From: an uncultured Verrucomicrobiota bacterium
GTDB lineage: Bacteria > Verrucomicrobiota > Verrucomicrobiia > Limisphaerales > UBA9464
DNA: 11,225 nt
Direction: 5' to 3'
NCBI GenBank assembly: GCA_903930165.1
Contig: CAIYXO010000618.1
Span: 1-11,225 of the forward strand
The notes under the pieces were generated by a model that was given only the letters and a program-made list of their open reading frames with translations, was not told where the DNA came from and made no database searches. Every line of letters starts with the position of its first letter. Position 1 is the first letter of the stretch. This document shows positions 1-7,326 of the stretch, piece after piece. A program made the translations under genes and the position numbers.

Positions 1-371
1 CCGATCTCCCTGGGACTGAGACTCCGCGACAACCGTGGCGCGCCTTCCGATTGGACGATCGGGGTCACTTTCTCCCTGAAGGCCTTTCCACGGTTCGGGC
101 TGGGGGAGGACCGGAGCAATCCGAACCTTCTCTTGGGAATGTAGTCCTGGCGGGTTCCAACATCCGAAGACCGCTTTTTCCACCTCGAGGAAGTGAATAT
201 AACTATTATTGTGCGACATTCATGGTCGCTCTTGAGAACCGGGTGAACCAATCGGTCTGCTGCGTACAAGAGCCTCGGTTTCAGTCGCTTCCGAGGTTTC
301 GATGGGCTTCGACGGCGCGGATCCCATGTCGCCGTCGTTGACTCCGGCGTGAGTTCTTCAGCCGCTGCGCT
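1..371. other. non-coding region downstream of the dehydrogenase gene
   Basis: No convincing gene is seen here. An open frame at 51-341 (plus) encodes a 96-residue sequence without recognisable motifs or bacterial protein-like composition, and it is best read as chance. Roughly 160-260 is clearly richer in A and T than the rest of the window and contains TATAAC (198-203) and a nearby TATTAT, but no matching -35 element at proper spacing was found on either strand. Two short inverted repeats follow, at 273-296 and 310-337, downstream of the stop of the minus-strand dehydrogenase gene. The upstream neighbour of this region lies outside the window. Confidence 0.6.
310..337 (-). other. inverted repeat (hairpin) 3' of the dehydrogenase gene
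   Basis: CGACGGCG at 310-317 is the exact reverse complement of CGCCGTCG at 330-337, giving an 8-bp GC-rich stem with a 12-nt loop. It lies 34 bp beyond the stop codon of the minus-strand dehydrogenase gene. A second 6-bp stem, CCTCGG at 273-278 with CCGAGG at 291-296, comes next. Neither is followed by a T-run on either strand, so neither is a classical intrinsic terminator. They could mark a transcript 3' end or protect it from degradation, or be chance in GC-rich DNA. Confidence 0.35.
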
Positions 372-2972
372 TCAAGGAATCCTCAGCAACTCCGCCTGGG
401 TCCAGGAATCCTCGCGCTTGGACTCCTTGCCGCGGATCGCTTGGACCGTTTCCGGTTTGACCGGGGCCGAGCCGTGTCCCCATTCCCGTCGGATGTAGGT
501 CAGGACGTCCGCGATCTGCTGGTCGTCGAGCGCCTCGGCCAGGGCCGGCATGTTCAATTCGTACTTCACGCCCTTCACCATGATGGCGTCGCGAACGCCA
601 TGGAGGACGATCCGGACGAGGCGCTGCTCGGAACCCAGCGACCACTCGGAATCGACGAGCGGAGGCGCCAAGCCTTCCTGACCCCGGCCGTGAGGTTGGT
701 GGCAGGCGCCGCAGAGCGTCGGATAGATCTCCTTGCCGCGGTTGAAACTCTCGAGTTCCCCACCGGCGAGCGGCTGGACGGCGGCGATGGCCACCTCATC
801 GGACGACACGGCCTTACCCGGCCAGGTGAAGAGCTTGCCCAGGCGCGCCACACGCTGGGTGACGGCCGGGTCGTCGAAACGGCCCAGGTCCTTCATCGCG
901 GTCGGCTCCGAGGCCAGCGCCAGCGGCCGGAACCGGGCGGCCGCACCCTTCGCGTCCGGAACCATTCCGAGGAATCCGTCCAGGATCGCGAGCATCTGCC
1001 AATCCACCGAGACCCGCCTTCCTGCAAGCTTCAGGGCAGCGGCGATCGACTCGGCGTCGCCGGAGTTGGCGATGCAACGGACAAGCCCGGAGACCAGCGG
1101 GGCATGGTCCTTCCGCGAAGCCCCACAAAGCGGGTCGGAGACCAGCAGTTGAAGGAAGGGCAGTTCCCTGCCCTTCAGACCGCTGATCGCGGCATCAAAG
1201 CGAAGTCGGGAAGGCGCGCCATTCATCAGCAGGACCTTCATCACCGCCTCCGCGGGTTCTCCGCCGACATCACCCAAGGTCAGGAGGAACTGGCCATGAG
1301 AAGCCTCCCGGACGAAGCCGGCCCGATGGAGCAATGTGTCGGTCGCCGACTTCCGTTCGTCGCCGGCGGGCAGCGAGCCGTACACCCGCAAAGCGGCGGT
1401 GCGGACGCGGGTGTCGGGATCCTCCAACGCGCGGGCGAAGTGGGTCGCCCTCAACGCACCCAGTCCCTCAAGAGTCCACAGCGCATGCAGACGGCCGAGA
1501 GCGGAAGCGCTCGCGGACCCCAGCACGCCGGCCATCGCGACATCGGTGCCCGGCTCCCGCCTTTCGACGAGCAACCGCTGGGCGGTGTCCCGCCAGAAAC
1601 CGTTCGGACTCGAGAGGCGGGACTGGAGCTCGGCCAGCCCGGGACGCGGCGAGACCGTGTCCCGCCGGGCGGGTTTTCGGCCGGAATGTACGATGCGGTA
1701 GATGCGGCCCAGGTCCGCCGGCGTCTGGAGTTGCCGCGACTCGATCTGCTTCCTCAGGTAGCTGGTCAGGTAGATGCGATGCTGGATCAAACCCCGGGCC
1801 ATGTCGGCGATGTACAGGGTTCCGTCGGGGCCGTTCTGCAGGGCCACCGGTCGGAAACGCTCGTCGGTGGAAACCAGGAACTCCGATTCCGGATGCGCGT
1901 TGGTCGCCTTGAGAATGCCGTCCTCGTCGACGATGCGGTTCCGTCGGATCAGGTTTGCGCTCGGCTCGCACAGGAACACGTCTCCGACGAACTCCGCCGG
2001 GAACTGGTCTCCACGATAGACCAGCGGACTGCAGGCGGCCGTGAACTGGGCGAGGCGCCCATCGCTTTTCAAGGTGTTCGGCTGATACCCCCGATTGACT
2101 CCGGGAGTGACCCGGCCTGGCCAGACCTTTTGGCTGTCGGCCAACTGCGCATTGATCCCAAACGGCGTCTTGAGGTTGGGGTTCCGGATCAACTGGGCCG
2201 CCGGCAGCAGGTCCGCGCGGATCTGGTCGGAGTTGGAGTTGAAGTAGAGCCGACCGTCGTCGTCCTGGCTGATTCCCCACTGGCCCCGGAACGGCGTCTC
2301 CGCGCGGATCCAGTTGGTCGGACTTCCTCCCAGGTGCCGGTACCTCAGCGTGTGGTTTGCGGAATAGACCCAGTTGTCCAAGGCCCTCAGGAGTCCGTTG
2401 CTAGCATGCTCCGGATTGGACTTCGCCCCGAGGGACGGATCGTTCTGGGAGGCGTAGTCGGTGAAGACCAAGGACTTCTCCTCGGCCTTGCCGTCACCGT
2501 CCGCGTCTCGGAAGAACCAGACCCTCGGCGGCTCTGCGACCAGTGCGCCGTCCTGGAAGAGCATCAGGGACCTCGGCATCACCAGCCCGCCGGCGAACAC
2601 GGTCCTCTGGTCCATGCGGCCATCGCCATCGCGGTCGTCGAGGATCACGATGCTGCCGTTGGTTTCGGACTCGCCTCCGCCGTCCGGCGTCCGCATGTAG
2701 CCCGACATCTCCACAACCCAAAGGCGTCCCCGCGGATCGAACTGCATCGCCACCGGGGTGCGGACGAGAGGTTCCGCGGCGACCACCTCCGCGGTGAAAC
2801 CCGGCGGGAGGCGGAAGGACTGGATCTGCTGTTCCGGCGTCAGCACCGGCGCCGGCGGTATGAGCGCAGGCGGCACGACTTCCGATTGGGTTTCGCCGGC
2901 CTTGTCCCCGTTCTGGGCACGTAGCGCAAACGCCGAGAACAAAGCCGCGGCGATGAGGATGGATCGAAGCAT
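372..2972 (-). CDS. PVC-type secreted dehydrogenase-like beta-propeller protein with HEAT-like middle and C-terminal cytochrome c
   Basis: Predicted 866-residue exported protein. I chose the ATG at 2972 because it starts directly on a signal peptide: MLRS, then a hydrophobic run, then a cleavage-like ALRAQ at about residues 15-20. The frame stays open 41 codons further upstream, but that stretch does not look like an export signal. Residues about 50-430 resemble the PVC 'membrane-bound dehydrogenase' / glucose-sorbosone dehydrogenase propeller. They include two acidic loops with a DxDGDG pattern (113-121 and 156-165) that look like calcium sites. Residues about 440-700 are helical, with HEAT-like segments such as the one near 515-532. 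The C-terminus is a monoheme cytochrome c: CGACH at 754-758 and a likely axial Met at 808 in NMPAL. Known members are periplasmic and thought to oxidise sugars or related compounds, but the substrate cannot be read from the sequence. It is transcribed divergently from the Rieske gene, with a 170-bp gap. Confidence 0.88.
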   Translation of the reverse strand: MLRSILIAAALFSAFALRAQNGDKAGETQSEVVPPALIPPAPVLTPEQQIQSFRLPPGFTAEVVAAEPLVRTPVAMQFDPRGRLWVVEMSGYMRTPDGGGESETNGSIVILDDRDGDGRMDQRTVFAGGLVMPRSLMLFQDGALVAEPPRVWFFRDADGDGKAEEKSLVFTDYASQNDPSLGAKSNPEHASNGLLRALDNWVYSANHTLRYRHLGGSPTNWIRAETPFRGQWGISQDDDGRLYFNSNSDQIRADLLPAAQLIRNPNLKTPFGINAQLADSQKVWPGRVTPGVNRGYQPNTLKSDGRLAQFTAACSPLVYRGDQFPAEFVGDVFLCEPSANLIRRNRIVDEDGILKATNAHPESEFLVSTDERFRPVALQNGPDGTLYIADMARGLIQHRIYLTSYLRKQIESRQLQTPADLGRIYRIVHSGRKPARRDTVSPRPGLAELQSRLSSPNGFWRDTAQRLLVERREPGTDVAMAGVLGSASASALGRLHALWTLEGLGALRATHFARALEDPDTRVRTAALRVYGSLPAGDERKSATDTLLHRAGFVREASHGQFLLTLGDVGGEPAEAVMKVLLMNGAPSRLRFDAAISGLKGRELPFLQLLVSDPLCGASRKDHAPLVSGLVRCIANSGDAESIAAALKLAGRRVSVDWQMLAILDGFLGMVPDAKGAAARFRPLALASEPTAMKDLGRFDDPAVTQRVARLGKLFTWPGKAVSSDEVAIAAVQPLAGGELESFNRGKEIYPTLCGACHQPHGRGQEGLAPPLVDSEWSLGSEQRLVRIVLHGVRDAIMVKGVKYELNMPALAEALDDQQIADVLTYIRREWGHGSAPVKPETVQAIRGKESKREDSWTQAELLRIP

Positions 2973-3142
2973 GTCGGGCTGGAGGTCAACTGCGCGGCGG
3001 CACGATGCCGCAGGCGCAGAGGTGACCGGGAAAGGATACGTTCGAACCGCGGCAAGCCAAGCGGCAACCCGGATTCGGCCCGGCGTGGACGCCACGGCGT
3101 CGCTCTTGCCAGCGGGTGGCCTGGGCTGGCTTCCTTGGCCCC
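2973..3142. promoter_or_regulatory. divergent intergenic region, presumed promoters for both flanking genes
   Basis: These 170 bp separate the minus-strand dehydrogenase gene from the plus-strand Rieske gene, so each must be transcribed from here or nearby. On the minus strand a weak sigma-70-like pair is visible: TTGGCT (complement of 3055-3060) and TATCCT (complement of 3033-3038), separated by 16 nt and about 60 bp upstream of the start. It matches 3 of 6 (-35) and 4 of 6 (-10) consensus bases, so it is only a candidate. I see no comparable pair on the plus strand, no clear ribosome-binding site before either start, and no strong palindromic operator. Confidence 0.3.
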
Positions 3143-3451
3143 ATGAATTCGTGGTGGGATGCCGCCGAGGCCTCGAGCCTTGCGCCCGGCAGTTGTCGCA
3201 CGGTGGAGCTCAAGGGCCGGCGGATCGCACTGGCACATACGCCGGAAGGCTTCTTCGCGGTCGACGACGCCTGTCCCCATCGCGGCGGCGCCCTCGGTGC
3301 CGGCTTCCTCGACGGCACCACGCTTCACTGCCCGCTCCACGGATGGGGTTTCGACGTCCGCTCCGGCGCCTGCCAACCCCGTCCCGAGAAGCCGGTCCGA
3401 ACCTACCCCACCCGAACCGAAGGCGGACGCGTCTGGATCAGGATCGACTGA
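3143..3451 (+). CDS. small Rieske [2Fe-2S] ferredoxin-like protein
   Basis: A 102-residue cytoplasmic protein that is essentially one Rieske domain. The cluster ligands are all present in the exact C-x-H-x16-C-x2-H pattern: Cys44 and His46 in CPHRGG, and Cys63 and His66 in CPLHGW. The loop around DDACPH and the GFF-A-V-D strand are typical of the NirD / dioxygenase-ferredoxin group. The ATG at 3143 was preferred over one at 3116 because the alignable domain begins right after MNSWW. There is no signal peptide or membrane anchor, so this is a soluble electron carrier or small oxidoreductase subunit rather than a bc1-type Rieske protein. Its redox partner is not obvious. It is followed by a glycosyltransferase after 8 bp, probably in one transcript, and stands head to head with a cytochrome c-containing dehydrogenase. 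No Shine-Dalgarno sequence is apparent. Confidence 0.9.
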   Translation: MNSWWDAAEASSLAPGSCRTVELKGRRIALAHTPEGFFAVDDACPHRGGALGAGFLDGTTLHCPLHGWGFDVRSGACQPRPEKPVRTYPTRTEGGRVWIRID

Positions 3452-3459
3452 CACGATCC

Positions 3460-4692
3460 ATGCCGGCGCCCAGTTCCAATTCCAAGGGAGCGGCCGACGC
3501 TCCGCTCCGGGTCCTCAACCTCTGCACGCAATTCGCGGGACTTGGCGGCGTCGAGTCCGTGGTCCGCGACCATCATCAGCACGACGCCGCGAGGGGATTG
3601 GATTCCCGGTTCTGCGTGTTCTGGGAGCCGTCTCATCCCGGCTGGGATCACGCCCGGTTCCTCGACTTCTCGGACTCGCTCAGCATCCGCACGGCACGTC
3701 GCCGATTTCGTGACGGCGTCGCGGGATTCGATCCGCGGCTGGTGGTGTGGCACACGGTTTGGGGTTGGCCCTATTTCGACGACCTCGTCGGCGCCTCCGC
3801 AGCCCGGATGCTCTTCCTCCACAGCGACACGCCGGGCCTCGAAGCGCAGCTGGCCACCCGCGCCTGGTGGGCGGACGGATTCGCCTGCGTCAACGACCGC
3901 CTGGTCCAACGCGTCCGCGACGCCCGTCCCGACATCGCCCCCGAGCGGATCCACCGCGTGCATTACCCGGTGGATCCGCCGATTCCCCTGCCCTCTGCCG
4001 GACGCGGACTCGGTGATCCCCTGGTTATCGGCTTCTGCGGCCGCCTGGACTTCGAACAGAAGCGCGTGGACCGCATTCCGGAACTTGCGGAACAGCTCGG
4101 CAGCTCTGGCATTCCGTTCCGGATGGAGTTCCTGGGAGATGGCCCCAAACGGGGATGGCTTCAGGAACGGCTGAACGATCCTGCCCGATTCGTCTTCCAT
4201 GGACGGAGATCCGGCCGGGAGTACTGGGAGTCGTTGTCCTCGTGGGACGCGCTCTTCTTTGTCAGCGACTACGAAGGAACCCCGATCGCCCTGCTGGAGG
4301 CGATGACCTGCGGCGTGATTCCGCTGCATCCGGCCATCGGAAGCGGCGGCGACCAGTACTCGGCCCGGGTCGATCCCACGCTGGTTTATCCGGCCGGCGA
4401 CATCGCGGCCTTGGCCTCGAGGATGGTTCGGCTTTCGCGTGAACGGGATTCGATCCGGAACCTGCGGGTCCGATCCGCGGAGGCCGTCTCGGGTCATGCC
4501 GCGAACCGCTATCGGGATGCGATGGCCGATTTCCAGCGTCGCATCGCCGATCTGCCCCGGCTCGACAGGCGGCCCCTCACCGGCAGGCCGTTCCCGACCG
4601 ACTGGCTTTCCTTCGGCGCCATACGGCGCCTCATGGACTGGAAGCGACGCCCGGGGCGGCAGGCTTCCGCAACTCCACCATCACCCCAGTGA
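3460..4692 (+). CDS. glycosyltransferase, GT-B fold, family 4-like
   Basis: A 410-residue predicted cytoplasmic enzyme that would transfer a sugar from a nucleotide donor to a surface-glycan, lipid or similar acceptor. The N-terminal Rossmann half starts with a strand (RVLNLCTQF, 17-25) and a glycine-rich GLGGVE loop (28-32), the usual acceptor-side signature of GT4 enzymes. The C-terminal donor half begins near 188 (VIGFCGRLDFEQKRVD, with Arg195 and Lys201 in the usual phosphate-binding places). It carries the EX7E motif as Glu272 and Glu280 in YEGTPIALLE. Donor and acceptor cannot be deduced. The ATG at 3460 lies 8 bp after the Rieske stop; the frame is open further upstream, but that part only shadows the Rieske gene. 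The last 62 bp overlap the 3' end of the opposing methyltransferase gene, and the extreme C-terminus (about 396-410) is low-complexity, consistent with a recently drifted stop codon. Confidence 0.9.
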   Translation: MPAPSSNSKGAADAPLRVLNLCTQFAGLGGVESVVRDHHQHDAARGLDSRFCVFWEPSHPGWDHARFLDFSDSLSIRTARRRFRDGVAGFDPRLVVWHTVWGWPYFDDLVGASAARMLFLHSDTPGLEAQLATRAWWADGFACVNDRLVQRVRDARPDIAPERIHRVHYPVDPPIPLPSAGRGLGDPLVIGFCGRLDFEQKRVDRIPELAEQLGSSGIPFRMEFLGDGPKRGWLQERLNDPARFVFHGRRSGREYWESLSSWDALFFVSDYEGTPIALLEAMTCGVIPLHPAIGSGGDQYSARVDPTLVYPAGDIAALASRMVRLSRERDSIRNLRVRSAEAVSGHAANRYRDAMADFQRRIADLPRLDRRPLTGRPFPTDWLSFGAIRRLMDWKRRPGRQASATPPSPQ

Positions 4693-5446
4693 AGACCGGC
4701 GTCCGGTGTTCCGCCGGAACCTCGGACATGTTGCGGAACGCGCCGCCGATCCAGTTGAGAAGCGGTTGCGCCAACAGCCTGTAAAGGTTCCGGATCACCG
4801 CCAACGTCCGGTGGACCCAGGGGCGGTCCGGCTGTTGGAGCTCCGCGACGATGTAGTGGAGCAGGTGGATCGAACCGCGCGGACCGGCGACCAGCTTGGA
4901 GGCCCGGGTCACCTCGAATCCGGCCCGGGTCGCGGCCGCGGCCAGGCCCACCGCCGTCCAGCGGTGGAAGTCGAACGGACATCCGTGCTCGATGTAGAGC
5001 CCATGGGTGGTCACCAGCATCGTGCCGCCCGGACGAAGCACCCTCAGCGCCTCGCACAGGTAGCGGTGCGGATCCGGGACGTGTTCCAGGACCTGGGTCG
5101 ACAACACCACGTCGAAGGTCGCGTCTCCCGCCGGCACGGAACCGTCCGCGGCCAGGGGCAGCGTCACCCGGGGCCCTGGGGTGATGTCCGCCGCCTCGTA
5201 GCAGGTCACGTCGGGGAAGAGTTCCCGGTAGGGCGATCCGCCGCTGCCGTAGTCGAGGAGCCGCCCGCGCGCATTCCCGGCGAAACGCCGGATGACGCGG
5301 AGCAGGTCCTCGAAGATGAGATGGTCGAGGTCGGACAACGGCGGATTCAGCCGCCGATCCAGGTAGCCGTCGGCGTTGAGGATCGCCGACAGCGCCAATC
5401 CCGTGGGCACCCCGGCGTCAGGCTTCGGGCTTTCGGTAGTGGGCAT
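4631..5446 (-). CDS. class I SAM-dependent methyltransferase (second of a tandem pair)
   Basis: A 271-residue predicted cytoplasmic methyltransferase with the Rossmann-type SAM fold. Motif I is LLDYGSGGSPY (63-73). An acidic position follows in the AADI strand (85-88). The motif IV region is FDVVLSTQVLEHVPDP (111-126), and a post-motif strand LRPGGTMLVTTHG (137-149) follows. FDFHRW at 158-163 resembles the substrate-loop HHxSRW/FHRWT segment of sugar- and lipid-modifying relatives. The ATG at 5446 overlaps the end of the preceding methyltransferase gene by 29 nt. An in-frame GTG or ATG further upstream (frame open to 5491) would overlap more and adds nothing domain-like. The product could methylate a glycan, a lipid or a small metabolite; the substrate is unknown. 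It is last in its operon, and its 3' end overlaps the convergent glycosyltransferase gene. Confidence 0.85.
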   Translation of the reverse strand: MPTTESPKPDAGVPTGLALSAILNADGYLDRRLNPPLSDLDHLIFEDLLRVIRRFAGNARGRLLDYGSGGSPYRELFPDVTCYEAADITPGPRVTLPLAADGSVPAGDATFDVVLSTQVLEHVPDPHRYLCEALRVLRPGGTMLVTTHGLYIEHGCPFDFHRWTAVGLAAAATRAGFEVTRASKLVAGPRGSIHLLHYIVAELQQPDRPWVHRTLAVIRNLYRLLAQPLLNWIGGAFRNMSEVPAEHRTPVFTGVMVELRKPAAPGVASSP

Positions 5447-6419
5447 GGAGGCTGTTACCAAGCTGCAGGTAGAGACGGCAAAGGCCGGCACGGTAGAGGA
5501 AGGTCGCCAAGGCGGGCCAGAGTCGGCCCGGTGGCGAGGAGCGGCGGCCGATGCGGAGTTCCAGTTCGCCCTGGGTCTTCAGTGTGCCCCCGATCTGGAT
5601 TCCGCGAAGGGCGTCCGCACGGAGGGTCACCACCTCGAGGCCGACCCTTTCGCCCAGATGCCGGAGGTCGCTCCGACGCCAGCGGCTCAGGTGGTGGGGC
5701 GGCCATTGCCGGGGCTCGAGCTGGAACCAGCGGTAGATGCCCTCGTCGTTGGGCACCGCGATCGCCAGGTGCCCGCCCGGACGCACGAGCCGGGCGGCGT
5801 CGCGAAGGAACGCCGCAGGGTCGGCGAGGTGTTCGAGCACCTCGAACGCGGTGACCAGGTCGAAGCGGCTGGCCGGCTGCGACGCGGCAAACGCCTCGGC
5901 GGTCCCGGCCATCACGTCGTGTCCACGCTCCCGGGCCGCGGCCACGGCTTGGTCGTTGAGGTCGAGTCCGAAGGTCTTCAGACCCGCTTCCCGGGCACGG
6001 TCCAGGAACCTGCCGGCTCCGCACCCGAGATCCATCACCGTCTTCGCGCCGGTCCGCTTCGCGAGATCCAACGCGAGGAAGAACGACGGGCTGTCGTCCG
6101 GATAATAGCATTCCAACTGGTCCTGCAGGTCGCGGTAGAAGGCCGCGTTCCCTGGAAGGACCGGATCGAAGAACTGGAAGCCGCAGGAACGGCAGCGGAG
6201 ATGGTCCACCTTCCCGACGCCGCGGAACGACTCGCAGGCCGCCGGGGTCAGACGAACCCCCATGTGCTCATGGAGCCGCACGAGTTCCGCCGGGCTCAGA
6301 CTGTCGACGCGCTCGGAGTCGGTGCCAGAACAGATCGGGCATGCCGGGGATGGATCCATCAGAGGTGACGAGGGAACCAAGCCCGACTCGCGGAAGTCAA
6401 CGACGCCGGCTTCAGACAT
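5418..6419 (-). CDS. class I SAM-dependent methyltransferase with N-terminal zinc ribbon
   Basis: A 333-residue predicted cytoplasmic protein. A zinc ribbon is seen first, with CPIC at 27-30 and CRSC at 76-79. The SAM-binding domain follows: motif I VMDLGCGAGRFL (128-139), the acidic residue in FGLDLN (150-155), and FDLVTAFEVLEHLADP (186-201). PPHHLSRW at 240-247 is the segment common in Methyltransf_23-type enzymes that act on sugars, lipids or quinone-like substrates. The zinc-ribbon plus methyltransferase layout recurs in polysaccharide and nucleotide-sugar loci, which is family knowledge and not proof here. The ATG at 6419 overlaps the oppC-like stop in the 8-nt sequence ATGTCTGA, favouring coupled translation; an AGGGA lies a few bases upstream. 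A second ATG at 6359 would remove 20 residues but keep the zinc ribbon, so it cannot be excluded. The protein is a paralogue in fold, but not a close copy, of the next gene. Confidence 0.87.
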   Translation of the reverse strand: MSEAGVVDFRESGLVPSSPLMDPSPACPICSGTDSERVDSLSPAELVRLHEHMGVRLTPAACESFRGVGKVDHLRCRSCGFQFFDPVLPGNAAFYRDLQDQLECYYPDDSPSFFLALDLAKRTGAKTVMDLGCGAGRFLDRAREAGLKTFGLDLNDQAVAAARERGHDVMAGTAEAFAASQPASRFDLVTAFEVLEHLADPAAFLRDAARLVRPGGHLAIAVPNDEGIYRWFQLEPRQWPPHHLSRWRRSDLRHLGERVGLEVVTLRADALRGIQIGGTLKTQGELELRIGRRSSPPGRLWPALATFLYRAGLCRLYLQLGNSLHAHYRKPEA

Positions 6420-7326
6420 CCCGATCCCTGGGCTCGAAGGCTTCCCGGAGCGCGTCCCCCACCCGACCCAGTGCCCAGAGCACGCCGGCCAGGGCTCCCG
6501 CCGGAAACGCGAGCAGCCAGAGACGCATCCGCACCGGATTCAACTGGGACGCGCCGTCCGCGATCAACGTTCCCAGGCTCGCCTGGGGCGGCCGGATGCC
6601 GAGTCCCAGCACGCTCAGGAACGACTCCTGGAGCATCACCGCGGGAACGGTGAGGGTCAGGTAGACGAGGATGATCCCCGAGAGGTTGGGCAACAGGTGA
6701 AGGAACAGGATCCTTCCGGCACCGGCGCCCAGGGCTCGGCTGGCGAGGATGAACGGCCGCTCCTTCAGGCTCAGCACCTGGCCGCGGATGATCCTCGCCA
6801 TGGTCAGCCACGAGATGCCACCCAGGCACAGCACCAACAGGAAGAGCCTGGCCTGGTCCGGAGAATCGGGAAACACGCCCTGGAGCCGGGTGGCCACCGC
6901 CGACTCGAAGAAGTTCAGGACCAGCAACACCAGCACCACCGACGGCAGCGCATAGAGCAGGTCCACGAACCGCATCATCCAGGCGTCGATCTTCCCACCG
7001 AAGTAGACGGCGACGAGACCCCAGCCGACGCCGATGCCGAGGCTGACCGCCGCACCTGACGCTCCGACCAGGAGCGAGATGCGGGTCGCGACCGCGATCC
7101 GGACCAGGAGGTCGCGACCGTGGAGGTCCGAGCCCAGGAGATGGCGCGGACCCGGCGGGGAAAAGGCCTCCGCATCGGTGGCGTCCGGGGCGAACGACGA
7201 GCAGGCCGGGAAGACTACCGCGAACAGGAGTGCGGCCAGAAGGATCCCGGAGGCCACCGTGGTGGTCCGGTCGCCGCGGAACGGACGCGTCCAGGCGGCC
7301 AGGTGTTGGAAGATCCGTTCACGCAT
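6412..7326 (-). CDS. ABC transporter permease, OppC/DppC-type (peptide/nickel importer family)
   Basis: A 304-residue inner-membrane protein, one of the two permeases of an oligopeptide/dipeptide/nickel-type ABC importer. Family marks in order: a first membrane helix at about 22-42; LGSDLHGRDLL at 64-74, matching the LGTDxxGRD signature of OppC proteins; hydrophobic helices at about 80-110, 123-140, 160-178 and 216-236; the EAA-type cytoplasmic loop that contacts the ATPase at about 195-214 (ASRALGAGAGRILFLHLLPN); and QESFLSVLGLGIRPPQASLGTLI at 233-255, the usual OppC C-terminal segment. Length is normal for the family. Its start overlaps the oppB-like stop by 8 nt (ATGCGTGA) and its stop overlaps the first methyltransferase start by 8 nt. 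The substrate cannot be predicted from the permease. Confidence 0.93.
   Translation of the reverse strand: MRERIFQHLAAWTRPFRGDRTTTVASGILLAALLFAVVFPACSSFAPDATDAEAFSPPGPRHLLGSDLHGRDLLVRIAVATRISLLVGASGAAVSLGIGVGWGLVAVYFGGKIDAWMMRFVDLLYALPSVVLVLLVLNFFESAVATRLQGVFPDSPDQARLFLLVLCLGGISWLTMARIIRGQVLSLKERPFILASRALGAGAGRILFLHLLPNLSGIILVYLTLTVPAVMLQESFLSVLGLGIRPPQASLGTLIADGASQLNPVRMRLWLLAFPAGALAGVLWALGRVGDALREAFEPRDRDV

Noticed and set aside
310..337. Hairpin as an intrinsic terminator of the dehydrogenase gene
   Set aside because: The stem is good, but no T-run follows on either strand, so I list it only as an inverted repeat.
51..341. Possible 96-residue protein in the left flank
   Set aside because: No homologous-looking motif, no ribosome-binding site, and odd composition in an AT-shifted region containing hairpins; chance is more likely.
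441..2924. Very long plus-strand open frame (827 codons) opposite the dehydrogenase gene
   Set aside because: It is an antisense shadow in GC-rich coding DNA: no domain, no motif, repetitive Arg/Gly/Val-rich composition, while the minus strand has a full recognisable protein.
2973..3095. Upstream extension of the dehydrogenase frame by 41 codons
   Set aside because: The ATG at 2972 begins a normal signal peptide; the extension would bury it and lies in the divergent promoter region.
2758..3459. N-terminal extension of the glycosyltransferase frame to 2758
   Set aside because: It would run antisense through the dehydrogenase start and across the Rieske gene; the GT4 N-terminal strand begins just after the ATG at 3460.
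4439..5854. Plus-strand open frame (471 codons) across the methyltransferase region
   Set aside because: It lies antisense to two well-supported methyltransferase genes and overlaps the glycosyltransferase end; no recognisable motif.
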